A stretch of 64,000 bases of DNA from VAZQ01 sp963739385 (GCA_963739385.1 CAVUAI010000067.1:62001-126000), one strand, 5' to 3'. Shown: positions 29,674 to 38,765, counted from the stretch's first letter. The notes: generated by a model from the sequence alone, not told the origin. Numbers and translations are program-made.

Positions 29674-30036
29674 ATGGTTTGCAAGCTTCTCGCCACCGCT
29701 GTCGTAGCCGCGGGCGCAATTTCGCTGGCGTCGCAGGCGCCCGCCGCGCCCATCGCAGCACCGTCATCGCTTGAGAACGCGACGGCGCCGCTGGCGCAGC
29801 CCGTGCAGTGGTGGGGCTGGGGGCCATATCCGTATTACAGTTATTACGGCGCCGGTTATTCCTTCGGACAAGGTTATGGTTGGAATCCTGCCGGCGCTGC
29901 TCCTGCTCCGGGCTACTCAGCAGGTTATCAGGCCGGCGCCGCCGATACCGCGCGATGCATGGAGCGCTATCGCTCCTACGATCCAGCCTCGGGCACGTAT
30001 CTCGGCCGCGATCGCCGGCGCCACCCCTGTCCTTGA
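29674..30036 (+). CDS. Small exported BA14K-like protein
   Basis: A 120-residue secreted protein: signal peptide (LLATAVVAAGAISLASQAPA), then a Trp/Tyr/Gly/Pro-rich region (WWGWGPYPYYSYYGAGYSFG) and a C-terminal CMERYRSYDPASGTYLGRDRRRHPC, the BA14K signature (Cys...SYDP-SGTY-G-DG-R-PC). BA14K of Brucella has lectin-like, immunoreactive properties. GGAG lies 9 nt before this ATG; ATGs at 29653 and 29668 are alternatives. A strong terminator follows. Confidence 0.8.
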   Translation: MVCKLLATAVVAAGAISLASQAPAAPIAAPSSLENATAPLAQPVQWWGWGPYPYYSYYGAGYSFGQGYGWNPAGAAPAPGYSAGYQAGAADTARCMERYRSYDPASGTYLGRDRRRHPCP

Positions 30037-30079
30037 ATCCGGATGATGCGCGCTGCTGCGGCCGCGCAGTGACACCTCG

Positions 30080-30108
30080 AAAGAAGGAGCGCATGCGCTC
30101 CTTCTTTT
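30080..30108 (+). terminator. Rho-independent terminator after the BA14K-like gene
   Basis: A perfect 28-bp palindrome (30080-30107; half-site AAAGAAGGAGCGCA) followed by a T-rich tract (TTGTTTTCTTTTGTTG), 43 bp after the stop codon. Its symmetry and flanking A/T tracts would let it work on both strands. Confidence 0.9.
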
Positions 30109-30264
30109 GTTTTCTTTTGTTGCAGGCTCGCGGACGAGGTCTGCCAGGCGCTCGATCTGCACCGTTCGAGCGTGGGTTCCGCCGTAGCAATGGTCTTGGT
30201 TGAATGTCGAGCGCCGCGTCACCAACGCCCTGCTGGCGCGCCTCGATAGACTTTAGCGTCGTTC

Positions 30265-31368
30265 TTAGTTCAGCGATACGAGCCCGCCGCCGTGGCGTTC
30301 GAGCCGCCCCGCGATGTCGAGCTCGAGCAATACCATGCGCACGATCGCCGGGGCGCTTGCGGACAGACGAATGAGATCGTCGATCGAGACCGGCGTCGGT
30401 CCCAGCAATTCGACAATGCGGGCACGCTCGTTGGAGGCGGGTTCGGCGTCAGGCGGAGCTGGGGGGCCGGGCTCCTCCGCCGAGACCTCCATGGGTGTAC
30501 CCAGGATCGGGCGCACGACGGTGATCACGTCGGCGGCCTCCGTCACGAGCGTTGCGCCCTGCTTGAGCAGCTCGTTGCTTCCCTCTGCGCGCGGATCGAG
30601 CGGCGAGCCGGGCACCGCAAAGACCTCGCGTCCCTGTTCGAGCGCGAACCGCGCCGTGATCAGCGAGCCTGATCGTTTCGCCGCCTCCACCACGACGACG
30701 CCGACCGCCAGGCCCGAGATCAACCGGTTGCGGCGGGGGAAATCGCGGGCGCGCGGCTCCCATGCGACCGGCATCTCCGAGATCAGAGCGCCGTCGGTCG
30801 CGATGGCCTCGGCGAGCTCGACGTGTTCCGGCGGATAGATGCGATCAAGGCCTCCCGCCAGCACCGCGAGGGTACCGGTGGCGAGGCTCGACCGGTGGGC
30901 GGCGGCGTCGATCCCGCGCGCGAGGCCCGAGGCGATCGCGAAGCCCGCGCCGCCGAGATCGCGCGCGAGCCGTTCGGCAAAGCGCATCCCCGCCGCCGAC
31001 GCATTGCGCGCGCCGACGATGGCGATCATGGGCAGCGCAAGCGCCGCCGCCCGGCCGCGCACCGCCAGCAGCGGCGGAGCGTCGTCGATCATCTGCAGGC
31101 GACGCGGATAGTCAGGTTCGCCCAACGCCAGCAGGGTCACCCCCAGAGCGGCGGCGGCCTTGAGCTCGCGCTCGGCATCCTGGCGCGCGTGTACGCGGAC
31201 GGCTCGGGTCGCGCCGCCGCGGCGGGCGAGATCGGGCAGCGCGTCCAGGGCCGCGCGCGCTCCGCCGTAGTGGTTGACGAGTGCACGGAAGGTGCGCGGA
31301 CCCACGTTGTCGCTGCGGATGAGCCGCAGCCAATCCAGCCGCTGCTCGTCGGTCAGCCGGATGCCCAC
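30265..31368 (-). CDS. dprA: DNA-processing protein DprA
   Basis: A 367-residue DprA/Smf protein that loads RecA on incoming single-stranded DNA during transformation. Landmarks: N-terminal SAM-like domain (WLRLIRSDNVGPRTFRALV), Rossmann fold with MIAIVGARNAS, GFAIASGLARGIDAAAH, VLAGGLDRIYPPEH, ISEMPVAWEP, FPRRNRLISGLAVGVVVVEA and GSLITARFALEQGREVFAVPG. A winged-helix DML1-like C-terminus (ARIVELLGPTPVSIDDLIRLS) completes it. No suitable ATG precedes the conserved region, so GTG 31368 is proposed; the frame is open to 31530. Confidence 0.95.
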   Translation of the reverse strand: MGIRLTDEQRLDWLRLIRSDNVGPRTFRALVNHYGGARAALDALPDLARRGGATRAVRVHARQDAERELKAAAALGVTLLALGEPDYPRRLQMIDDAPPLLAVRGRAAALALPMIAIVGARNASAAGMRFAERLARDLGGAGFAIASGLARGIDAAAHRSSLATGTLAVLAGGLDRIYPPEHVELAEAIATDGALISEMPVAWEPRARDFPRRNRLISGLAVGVVVVEAAKRSGSLITARFALEQGREVFAVPGSPLDPRAEGSNELLKQGATLVTEAADVITVVRPILGTPMEVSAEEPGPPAPPDAEPASNERARIVELLGPTPVSIDDLIRLSASAPAIVRMVLLELDIAGRLERHGGGLVSLN

Positions 31369-31711
31369 GCTTTCTCGTCTCACGAGGATCCCCAACTCCG
31401 GAATTGCCGTGGCTCCAACATATGAGAACAAAACGCGTACAAAAGTCAACCCGGACCCCTGCCCCTGCAAGTCGGGCGCTCGTGTCCGCGAGCAAGCGAG
31501 GGCGAAGGGGATGAGACGGAGAACCGCCAAGGAGGCCGCGAGGTGGGAAACGGGCTTATCCGCAAAAGGACGCTAAAGGGCGTCCGCGCTACGCGCTACT
31601 CGCGTCGCTTGCGGCTTGCGCCGAGATGGCACGGCAACTGATGGCGACAGTGCCGCTCAGGCGGCGCCGCATCATGTCAGACGGCAACTCGCGAACGCAG
31701 CCTCGAACCGC
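31369..31711. other. Gene-free interval upstream of dprA
   Basis: 343 bp without a frame I can support. It contains only a weak hairpin, GGACGC (31568-31573) / GCGTCC (31580-31585), and nothing promoter-like that I would name. Confidence 0.4.
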
Positions 31712-31846
31712 TCACATGTCAGCGTGCGGCTCGTCGTCGTTCGTCGCCGGTACGAAACCCATCGCGCTCAGCGACGCCATGGTCGCAATATACCAAAGAA
31801 TCCACATGATGATTGCCCCCGGTCCCCAACCTACGATGTAGGTCAC
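31712..31846 (-). CDS. Small single-helix membrane protein (tentative)
   Basis: A possible 44-residue protein starting at a GTG (31846) that lies 7 nt after GAAGGG. It has one hydrophobic helix (IVGWGPGAIIMWILWYIATMASLSAMGF) followed by a short acidic tail (NDDEPHADM). Length, composition and ribosome binding site look real, but there is no family match I can name. Confidence 0.4.
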   Translation of the reverse strand: MTYIVGWGPGAIIMWILWYIATMASLSAMGFVPATNDDEPHADM

Positions 31847-31950
31847 GCTCGCACCCTTCGCCGCCAGGGTGGTCGAATTGCGACTGGGTCTGGCAGGGAG
31901 CGGAGAAATCGTCCGGGTGTGCTTTTTTGGCACCAGCGGAAGGATGCCGG

Positions 31951-32214
31951 TCAGCGCGACCGGTGCTGATCGCGGGCGGAATGCTTGGACCGCTTGGTGG
32001 TGGCGGATTTCGCCGCCGGCGGTGGGGCAGGCTGCACGGCGGGTGCCTCTTCGACCGGCTGCACCTTCGGCGGCACGGTCGCCAGCGACGTGCTCGTCGC
32101 GGTCCGCATCACCGCCGAGGTGGCGGGAACAGAGGTGACCATGTGGGCATGGAGCGCGAACAGGCCCGCCGTCAGCACCGCCCCGACCGTCAGAAAGTAT
32201 TTCAGGATGAGCAT
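31951..32214 (-). CDS. Small protein with N-terminal membrane anchor
   Basis: An 87-residue protein: uncleaved signal or anchor (MLILKYFLTVGAVLTAGLFALHAH) followed by a disordered Ser/Thr/Pro/Ala-rich stretch and a basic C-terminus (RSKHSARDQHRSR). GGGGGA precedes the ATG. Similar short proteins beginning MLILKYFLTVG occur in Bradyrhizobium-type genomes; no function is known. Confidence 0.6.
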   Translation of the reverse strand: MLILKYFLTVGAVLTAGLFALHAHMVTSVPATSAVMRTATSTSLATVPPKVQPVEEAPAVQPAPPPAAKSATTKRSKHSARDQHRSR

Positions 32215-32422
32215 TGCGTCCCCCGGCGGCGCCGCGGCGTCCTTGGATTAGTCGCGCGAGGCGCGCCAAAGGTTCAGATGCGTTGCGCGGCAACCATTTG
32301 GTTGGAAATGGGAAGGTCGGATTCACGCACCGTGCCGGGCGCATTCAGGTCGTGGGCCGGCTTTGACACCCTGGGCCGAGCGGTCTCTACTCCTCCGGCC
32401 GTTCACGCTTCGGGAGCAGGTG

Positions 32423-32602
32423 ATGCTGTTCGCGCTGTTTTTGATCGTCACGTCGGGCACGGGGCTGACCACGACCTTGGTCGGCAACTTCGCGGACCGG
32501 GCTGCGTGCGAAAACGCTGCCAAGGCCACCACCGTGGTCATCGGAAACAACGCAACGATCGGTTTTGTGACGATTTGCATCGGGGCGCCCCCACCACCGT
32601 AA
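32423..32602 (+). CDS. Small exported protein, function unknown
   Basis: A 59-residue product with a hydrophobic N-terminus (MLFALFLIVTSGTGLTTTLVG) and the motif FADRAACENAAKAT, two cysteines (one in CENAAK, one in TICIG). Short rhizobial exported proteins commonly have this design. GGGAGCAGG precedes the ATG. It converges with plsY, 10 bp away. Confidence 0.5.
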   Translation: MLFALFLIVTSGTGLTTTLVGNFADRAACENAAKATTVVIGNNATIGFVTICIGAPPPP

Positions 32603-32612
32603 TCAGCGGACA

Positions 32613-33260
32613 TCAGGTGGGGGAGGGCGCGGCCGCGCCGATCTTGCCCTCGGTGCCGTTGATCAGCCGGGTGATGTTGGCGCGGTGCATGATCCACAGC
32701 AGCGCCGTCAGCAGCGCGAACAGCGCCGCCTCCGGCCGGTAGTCGGCGAGCCACAACACCAGCGGCGTTGCCGCGCTGGCCACCAGCGCAGCGAGCGACG
32801 AGTAGCGGCTGAGCGCGGCAACCGCGAGCCAGATCAGGCAGAAGACGATGGCGGCCGGCCAGGCCATCGCCAGGAGCAGCCCGATATACGTCGCCACCCC
32901 CTTGCCGCCCCGGAAGCCGAGCCAGACCGGAAAGAGATGGCCGAGGAAGGCGCCGAGCGCGGCCGGCACCGCCAGTTCGCGCGCGTAATACTGATAGTCC
33001 GGGCCGTAGTACCAGTAGACCAGGAGCACGGCGGCCGTGCCCTTGAGGCCATCGCCCAGGAGGGTAGCGGCCGCGAGCCCCTTGCGCCCCGTGCGCAGGA
33101 CGTTGGTGGCTCCGATATTGCCGGAGCCGATGGAGCGGAGGTCCGGGGCGCCAGCCAGCCGCGTGAGGATCAGCCCGAACGGGATCGACCCGCAGAGATA
33201 GCCAAAGACCAGCGCCCCGGCATAGGCCGGCAGCAGCGGCAGGCTGAGCCATTGCAGCAT
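32613..33260 (-). CDS. plsY: Glycerol-3-phosphate acyltransferase PlsY
   Basis: A 215-residue inner-membrane enzyme that transfers acyl from acyl-phosphate to glycerol-3-phosphate, the first step of phospholipid synthesis. The three conserved loops are present: GSIPFG...DLRSIGSGNIGATNVLR, GHLFPVWLGFRGGKGVAT and INGTEGKIG. About five hydrophobic helices. It lies downstream of pyrC with a 116-bp gap in the same direction. Confidence 0.96.
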   Translation of the reverse strand: MLQWLSLPLLPAYAGALVFGYLCGSIPFGLILTRLAGAPDLRSIGSGNIGATNVLRTGRKGLAAATLLGDGLKGTAAVLLVYWYYGPDYQYYARELAVPAALGAFLGHLFPVWLGFRGGKGVATYIGLLLAMAWPAAIVFCLIWLAVAALSRYSSLAALVASAATPLVLWLADYRPEAALFALLTALLWIMHRANITRLINGTEGKIGAAAPSPT

Positions 33261-33376
33261 TGAACGTGGTCCCGGACCGGCGAGGTGACGTCGGCGTGCA
33301 TCATATCAAAGCCGCATGTCCGCGCGCCTTGGCCCGCAGCACGGGCGAACAGACGCCAGGCAGCCGGGCATCGCGA

Positions 33377-34681
33377 TCAGACGTACTCGTAGACCGTGCG
33401 GCCGGCGACGATGGTGCGCACCACGCGGCCCTGCAGCCGCGCCTCGTCGAACGGCGTGTTCTTGCACTTGGACTTGAGCTCGGCCGGATCGAGAATCCAC
33501 GGAACGTCGAGGTCGATCACGATCACGTCCGCCGGGCTGCCCTGCCGCAGCGTTCCACCCGCGAGTCCCAGGATTTGTGCCGGCGTGCTCGACATCGCCT
33601 TGAGCAGGGTCGCCACCGGCAGTTCGCCGTTGTGGACGAGCCGCAAGCCGGCGGTCAGCATGGTCTCGAGCCCGATCGCGCCCGGGCTGGCCTCGGCGAA
33701 TGGCAGCCGCTTGCCTTCCACGTCCTGCGGATTGTGGTCGGACATCACCACATCGATCAGGCCGGAGGCGAGCGCCGCCACCAGCGCCGCGCGATCGGCT
33801 TCCGCGCGCAGCGGCGGGCTGAGCTTGAGGAAGGTGCGGTAGGGCCCGACGTCGATTTCGTTGAGGGTGAGATGATTGATGGAGGCGGAGGCGGTGACCT
33901 TGAGGCCTTGCTCTTTGGCGCGCTGAAGCACCTCGAGCGCCTCGGCGCAGGTGAGTGACGCCGCGTGATAGCGGCCGTCCGTGAGCGCAACGAGGCGCAT
34001 GTCGCGCTCGAGCATGATGGTTTCGGCAGCAGTGGGCACTCCGGTGAGCCCAAGCCGCGCGGCAAACTCGCCCTCGTTCATCACGCCCTCGCCCACGATG
34101 TCGGGATCTTCGGTGTGATGGACGATCAGCGCGTCGAAATCGCGCGCATAGGTCAGCGCGCGACGCATCACCTGCGCGTTGCGCACGCTCTTGGCGCCAT
34201 CGGTGAACGCAACGGCGCCCGCGGCCTTAAGCAGGCCGATCTCCGCCATCTCCTCTCCGCGCAGCCCCTTGGTCAACGCCGCCATCGGCTGCACGTGCAC
34301 GATCGAGGTATCGCGCGCGCGGCGCAGCACGAAGTCGACGATGGCAGGGTCGTCGATGACCGGCGAGGTTTCGGGCTGGCACGCGATCGTGGTGACGCCG
34401 CCGGCGGCGGCCGCCTGACTCGCCGAGGCGATGGTCTCGCGGTACTCCGCGCCGGGTTCGCCGACGAAAGCGCGCATGTCGATGAGGCCGGGCGCCACCA
34501 GCTTGCCCCTGCAGTCGATGACCTCGGTCGCCTCCGGCACGCCGGCCGCGCCGATGCCCCGCTTGGCCTCGCGGATGACGCCGTCGGCAATCAGCAGGTC
34601 GCCATCGATGTCGAGATCGCGGGAGGGATCGAGGATGCGGGCATTGGCGAGCAGGATCGGGCGGCGTTCGGTCAGCATCAT
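33377..34681 (-). CDS. Dihydroorotase-like protein (PyrC', probably non-catalytic)
   Basis: A 434-residue amidohydrolase-fold protein downstream of pyrB by 42 bp. It resembles class I dihydroorotase overall (VIDCRGKLVAPGLIDM; VTTIACQPETSPVIDD; IVHHTEDPDI; VMSDHNPQDVEGKRLPFAEASPGAIGLETML). The metal motif that should read DxHxHxREPG is DMRAFVGEPG: both histidines and the substrate Arg are missing. In Pseudomonas such PyrC' proteins are inactive scaffolds needed for assembly of aspartate carbamoyltransferase, and a separate active dihydroorotase should exist elsewhere. A second Met lies one codon downstream of the start. Confidence 0.88.
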   Translation of the reverse strand: MMLTERRPILLANARILDPSRDLDIDGDLLIADGVIREAKRGIGAAGVPEATEVIDCRGKLVAPGLIDMRAFVGEPGAEYRETIASASQAAAAGGVTTIACQPETSPVIDDPAIVDFVLRRARDTSIVHVQPMAALTKGLRGEEMAEIGLLKAAGAVAFTDGAKSVRNAQVMRRALTYARDFDALIVHHTEDPDIVGEGVMNEGEFAARLGLTGVPTAAETIMLERDMRLVALTDGRYHAASLTCAEALEVLQRAKEQGLKVTASASINHLTLNEIDVGPYRTFLKLSPPLRAEADRAALVAALASGLIDVVMSDHNPQDVEGKRLPFAEASPGAIGLETMLTAGLRLVHNGELPVATLLKAMSSTPAQILGLAGGTLRQGSPADVIVIDLDVPWILDPAELKSKCKNTPFDEARLQGRVVRTIVAGRTVYEYV

Positions 34682-34723
34682 GCGCGACCGCCCTGCGGCC
34701 GGGCGGGAAGCGTCATTCCAGGC

Positions 34724-35677
34724 TCACGCATTCGGCAGGTTCCGCGACAGCGCCTCGAGCACGGCCATGCGCACGGCGACCCCCATCTCGACCTGCTCAC
34801 GGATCAGGGATTGCGCGCCGTCCGCCACCGCGGTGTCGATCTCGACGCCGCGGTTCATCGGCCCGGGATGCATCACCAGCGCGTCCGGCTTGGCGTAGGC
34901 GAGCTTCTTCTGGTCGAGCCCGAAATAATGGAAGTATTCCTGCGTCGAGGGCACGAACGAGCCGTTCATGCGCTCGCGCTGCAGGCGAAGCATCATGACG
35001 ATGTCGGCGTCGCGCAGCCCTTCGCGCATGTCGCGCGTGACCTCGACACCGAGCCGCTCGATTCCGGGCGGCAGCAAAGTCGACGGTGCAACCACGCGCA
35101 CCCGCGCGTCCAGTGCGTTGAGCAGGATGATGTTCGAGCGCGCGACGCGCGAATGCAAAATGTCGCCGCAGATGGCGACGGTCAGCCGTTCGATACGGCC
35201 CTTGTTGCGGCGAATCGTGAGTGCATCGAGCAGCGCCTGGGTCGGATGCTCGTGCGCGCCGTCGCCGGCATTGATGACGGAGCAGTCGACCTTCCTGGCC
35301 AGGAGTTCGACCGCGCCGGATGCGTGATGGCGCACGACGATGAGGTCCGGCCGCATGGCGTTGAGCGTGACCGCCGTGTCGATCAGGGTCTCGCCCTTGC
35401 GCATGGAGGACGAGCCCACCGACATGTTCATCACGTCCGCGCCCAGCCGCTTGCCGGCAAGCTCGAACGATGCCTGGGTACGGGTCGAGGCCTCGAAGAA
35501 CAGATTGATCAGCGTGCGCCCGCGCAGCGATGCCTGCTTCTTCTCGATCTGGCGGTTGAGCTCGACGAAGTGTTCGGCGAGGTCGAGCAGGCCCACGATC
35601 TCGTCGCGCGAAAGTCCCTCGATCCCCAACAGGTGGCGCTGGTTGAGGACAAACGTGGACTTGGGGGCGATGTTCAT
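34724..35677 (-). CDS. pyrB: Aspartate carbamoyltransferase catalytic subunit
   Basis: A 317-residue enzyme of pyrimidine synthesis joining carbamoyl phosphate and aspartate. Motifs: FFEASTRTQASFE (carbamoyl-phosphate site), GDGAHEHPTQALLDALTI, GDILHSRVARSN and VMHPGPMNRGVEI. The Met at 35677 (MNIAPKST) is chosen over 35716. pyrC' follows closely, the usual partner of class A ATCase dodecamers. Confidence 0.97.
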   Translation of the reverse strand: MNIAPKSTFVLNQRHLLGIEGLSRDEIVGLLDLAEHFVELNRQIEKKQASLRGRTLINLFFEASTRTQASFELAGKRLGADVMNMSVGSSSMRKGETLIDTAVTLNAMRPDLIVVRHHASGAVELLARKVDCSVINAGDGAHEHPTQALLDALTIRRNKGRIERLTVAICGDILHSRVARSNIILLNALDARVRVVAPSTLLPPGIERLGVEVTRDMREGLRDADIVMMLRLQRERMNGSFVPSTQEYFHYFGLDQKKLAYAKPDALVMHPGPMNRGVEIDTAVADGAQSLIREQVEMGVAVRMAVLEALSRNLPNA

Positions 35678-35905
35678 TAAAGCCGGTTCTATAGGCTCAC
35701 GCACGGGCAGCCGCAAGGGAGCACGAGGCGCACCGGCAAGCCCGCTGTGGATGTTTCCGAGGTGTCCGCCCAGGCGTCCGGTGCGAGAAGCGGGGCGTCA
35801 CGGCTGAAAGCGGCCCAAATTAGGGCTATCAATGCCAGGTGCCGGGCGTAAGCGCGGACGGCGCTCCGCCCGCGGTGCATGCGTGGCGAAGTAGGCGGAG
35901 CAGAC

Positions 35906-37549
35906 ATGGCGGCACGCATCGATGAGATCCTCAATCAGTCGCCCGCCTATGTGGACGTCGACCTCTACGCCAGCGACCTGCCGCTGCAGAGCGCGGTCGC
36001 TGCGAATGGCGGTGAGGACGACACCCGGGAGTTGTCGGCCTTCGGCAGGCACTGGGGCACAGCCGAAATGTTCGAGCTGGGGCGGCAGGCGAACGCGAAT
36101 CCGCCGCAGCTGCGAGCCTTCGACGGCAAGGGCTTCCGCCGCGATTTCATCGAGTTTCACCCGGCCTATCATCGCTTGATGACGGAGAGCGTGGCCGCCG
36201 GCCTTGCCTCATCGACATGGCGCGCGGACGCAACGCCCGCGCCCGCCCCCGCACAGGTCACGCGCGGCGCCCGCTTTTACATGGCGGCGCAGATCGAGAC
36301 CGGCCATCTTTGCCCGGTCACCATGACGCGCGCCGCGGTCGCGGCCCTCGCCCTGGAGCCGGCGCTCGTCGCCAGCCTCATGCCCAAGATCATGTCCTGC
36401 CGCTACGACTCGCGGTTCCTGCCGTGGTGGGAGAAGAGCGGCATCACGCTCGGCATGGGCATGACTGAGCGGCAGGGCGGCACCGACGTGCGCACCAACA
36501 CGACGCGGGCGGAGCGTGCCGGCGAGGGCTACGCCGTCAACGGCGACAAATGGTTCATGTCGGCGCCGATGTGCGACGCGTTTCTGGTGCTGGCGCAGGC
36601 ACCGGGCGGGCTTTCCTGTTTCCTGATGCCGCGTTTTCGCCCGGACGGCTCGGTCAACGGGCTGCATTTCCGGCGCCTCAAGGACAAGCTCGGCAACCGC
36701 TCCAATGCGTCGTCGGAGGTGGAGTTCGTGGACGCTTTTGCCTTGCGCGTGGGCGAGGAGGGCAGGGGTGTGCGCACCATCATCAACATGGTGCAGCTCA
36801 CGCGGCTCGATTGCGCGCTGGCGTCGGCCGGCATCATGCGCATGGCGCTGGCGCAGGCGATCGACCACGCCCGCCACCGCACCGTGTTTCAGAAGCATCT
36901 TGCCGATCAGCCGATGATGCAGGCCGTGCTCGCCGACATGGCGGTCGAAGTCGAAGCGGCGACCGCGCTGGTGATGCGGCTCGCCCGCTCCTTCGATCTC
37001 GCGGCGAGCGATCCGCACGAGGCGGCGTGCGCGCGCCTGCTCACGCCCGCGGTGAAATACTGGGTGTGCAAGACCGCGCCGGGCTTCATCTACGAAGCCA
37101 TGGAGTGCCTCGGCGGCAATGGGTATGTCGAGGAAAGCGTTCTGCCGCGGCTCTATCGCGAGGCGCCGGTCAACGCGATCTGGGAGGGTTCGGGCAACGT
37201 GATGTGCCTCGACGTGCTGCGTGCGCTCTCCCATGACCGCGACGCTGGCGTAGCCGTGCTGAACGCACTTGCGCGCGACGCCGGGGACCTGCCGGGTGCT
37301 GCGGAAGCCGCGGATTTCGTCGCGGGTGCCCTGTCCGGCAGGGACTGCGAGGCGCACGCCCGTGCGGCAGTCGGCCGCCTTGCGCTGCTTGCGGCGGCCG
37401 CAGCGTTGCGCCTGGGTGCGACGCCGGACATTGCGGATCTGTTTGCCCGCACGCGGCTGCAGGTTGGCCACGGTCTACTCTATGGCGCAACCGACCTCGG
37501 CTTCGCGCAGGCACAACGCGTGCTCGCGCGTGCGCTGCCGCCCGCGTGA
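35906..37549 (+). CDS. AidB-like acyl-CoA dehydrogenase family flavoprotein
   Basis: A 547-residue flavoprotein of the acyl-CoA dehydrogenase superfamily. The AidB subgroup signature GMGMTERQGGTDVRTNTTRA (about 191-210), the long N-terminal extension and the C-terminal YEAMECLGGNGYVEE...PRLYREAPVNAIWEGSGNVMCLD support it. E. coli AidB is induced by alkylating agents and binds DNA and FAD; its exact chemistry is unresolved. The ATG follows GGCGGAG. It is monocistronic and divergent from pyrB. Confidence 0.88.
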   Translation: MAARIDEILNQSPAYVDVDLYASDLPLQSAVAANGGEDDTRELSAFGRHWGTAEMFELGRQANANPPQLRAFDGKGFRRDFIEFHPAYHRLMTESVAAGLASSTWRADATPAPAPAQVTRGARFYMAAQIETGHLCPVTMTRAAVAALALEPALVASLMPKIMSCRYDSRFLPWWEKSGITLGMGMTERQGGTDVRTNTTRAERAGEGYAVNGDKWFMSAPMCDAFLVLAQAPGGLSCFLMPRFRPDGSVNGLHFRRLKDKLGNRSNASSEVEFVDAFALRVGEEGRGVRTIINMVQLTRLDCALASAGIMRMALAQAIDHARHRTVFQKHLADQPMMQAVLADMAVEVEAATALVMRLARSFDLAASDPHEAACARLLTPAVKYWVCKTAPGFIYEAMECLGGNGYVEESVLPRLYREAPVNAIWEGSGNVMCLDVLRALSHDRDAGVAVLNALARDAGDLPGAAEAADFVAGALSGRDCEAHARAAVGRLALLAAAAALRLGATPDIADLFARTRLQVGHGLLYGATDLGFAQAQRVLARALPPA

Positions 37550-37682
37550 GCCCGTAGCGCTCCTGACCGGAGGGAACACGCTTTTGTGAGATGGCGCCGT
37601 TTGCACTGCGATACGCACTGGAACCGAGGCGCCCGGCCAAGTGTTTGTTTCGCATGCATCGAAATGAACGGAGATCGACCAG

Positions 37683-38018
37683 ATGACGAATATTCTCAGG
37701 AAGACGGCGATCGCAATGGGGGTTGCCGGGACACTGGGCGTCGCTGCCATGACCCCATCGCTGGCCCAGGTCGTGGTTGTTGACCCCGGCTACGGCTACC
37801 CCGCCTACGGCTACCGTGGTCCGTCGGTCTACGTCGGTCCGTACGGCGGCTATGCCTATGCCCCGGGCTACGGTGCGCCCAGTTGGGATTACCCGGCCGG
37901 CTATGACACGGGCGGAATGCCCTACTCCTATCGTGAGCTCGGGTGGCAACCCGGCCCGCGCGGCGCCGCCCCCGCGAATCCCTGCTATCCCTCGCAGCGT
38001 GCGCAGAACCGCTGCTGA
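37683..38018 (+). CDS. Small exported Gly/Tyr/Pro-rich protein
   Basis: A 111-residue secreted protein: signal peptide ending near SLA-QVVV (about 28), then a Tyr/Gly/Pro-rich body (DPGYGYPAYGYRGPSVYVGPYGGYAYAPGYG) and a C-terminus with two cysteines (NPCYPSQRAQNRC). Similar in design to the exported proteins at 29674 and 46539. Unknown role; probably cell-surface. A hairpin follows. Confidence 0.65.
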   Translation: MTNILRKTAIAMGVAGTLGVAAMTPSLAQVVVVDPGYGYPAYGYRGPSVYVGPYGGYAYAPGYGAPSWDYPAGYDTGGMPYSYRELGWQPGPRGAAPANPCYPSQRAQNRC

Positions 38019-38041
38019 CCGAAGACATCGATCGTTGACGG

Positions 38042-38064
38042 CGAGAGGACCGACGGTCCTCTCG
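38042..38064. terminator. Bidirectional terminator-like hairpin
   Basis: A perfect 10-bp stem CGAGAGGACC (38042-38051) / GGTCCTCTCG (38055-38064) with a 3-nt loop, between two convergent genes. The T-tract is weak (TCTGCTTTC) on the plus side, so termination strength is uncertain. Confidence 0.6.
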
Positions 38065-38080
38065 TCTGCTTTCGAAACCT

Positions 38081-38560
38081 CTACATGATGGTCCCGCGGG
38101 CGAGCCTGTCGAGTGCGCCCTGGAGGATGAATGCGGCCGCGTGCTGATCGATCACGTCGGCACGCCGCGCCCGGGTCACGTTGGCGGCGATCAGTTCGCG
38201 TTCGACTGCGGCGGTGGACAGCCGCTCATCCCAGAGTGCGATCGGAAGCGCGGTCAGCCGCGCGAGGTTGCGCGCAAAGGCGCGCGTCGATTGCGCGCGC
38301 GGTCCCTCGCTGCCGTCCATGTTGATGGGAAGGCCGAGCACGAAGGCCGCCGCCTGTCGTTCGGCGGCGAGCGCGAGCAGCCGCGCGGCATCGGCCGAGA
38401 ACGTCTTGCGCGTGATGGTCTCGACGCCGGTCGCAACCCGCCGGTCGGGGTCGCTGGCCGCGACCCCGATGGTCTTGGTGCCGAGGTCAAGGCCGATCAG
38501 CGCGCCGCGAGCCGGCAGATACGGCCCCGCCTCGGCGAGGGGCAGGATCAATGCGGGCAT
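38081..38560 (-). CDS. ruvX: Holliday junction resolvase-like protein RuvX (YqgF)
   Basis: A 159-residue RNase H-fold protein involved in 16S rRNA 5' processing. Motifs: ALIGLDLGTKTIGVAASDPDRRVA (first Asp), FVLGLPINMDGSEG, ALWDERLSTAAVERELIAANV (Glu region) and DQHAAAFILQGALD. The frame extends upstream to 38689, but Met 38560 fits the family start. Confidence 0.93.
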   Translation of the reverse strand: MPALILPLAEAGPYLPARGALIGLDLGTKTIGVAASDPDRRVATGVETITRKTFSADAARLLALAAERQAAAFVLGLPINMDGSEGPRAQSTRAFARNLARLTALPIALWDERLSTAAVERELIAANVTRARRADVIDQHAAAFILQGALDRLARGTIM

Positions 38561-38609
38561 CCCGCGATGGGTACCACGCAGCGTCTCCTGCGGCCAATAT
38601 CGCGGCCCG

Positions 38610-38765
38610 TTATGCCGCCACGGTGCGCCGCACGCGGCCGCCCTCGGCCACCTCTTCGATGATCTTGGCGGAGAACGCGTCGAGGTCACTGGGCTGGCGC
38701 GACGTGATCACACCCTGGTCGGTCACGACCGGGGAGTTCTCCCACTTGGCGCCGGCAAGCTTCAT
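38610..38765 (-). pseudogene. C-terminal remnant of a DJ-1/PfpI family gene
   Basis: About 50 codons read LAGAKWENSPVVTDQGVITSRQPSDLDAF and AKIIEEVAEG, matching the last strand and helix of PfpI/YhbO-type proteins (NAGA-W-D-EVV-D-G-V-TSR-P-DL-AF). The N-terminal 130 or so residues with the nucleophile elbow are absent; upstream sequence (38766-38981) shows nothing. It is a decayed fragment. Confidence 0.75.

Noticed and set aside
33965..35680. A long plus-strand open frame opposite pyrB and pyrC'
   Set aside because: Antisense to two well-supported genes and without family similarity.
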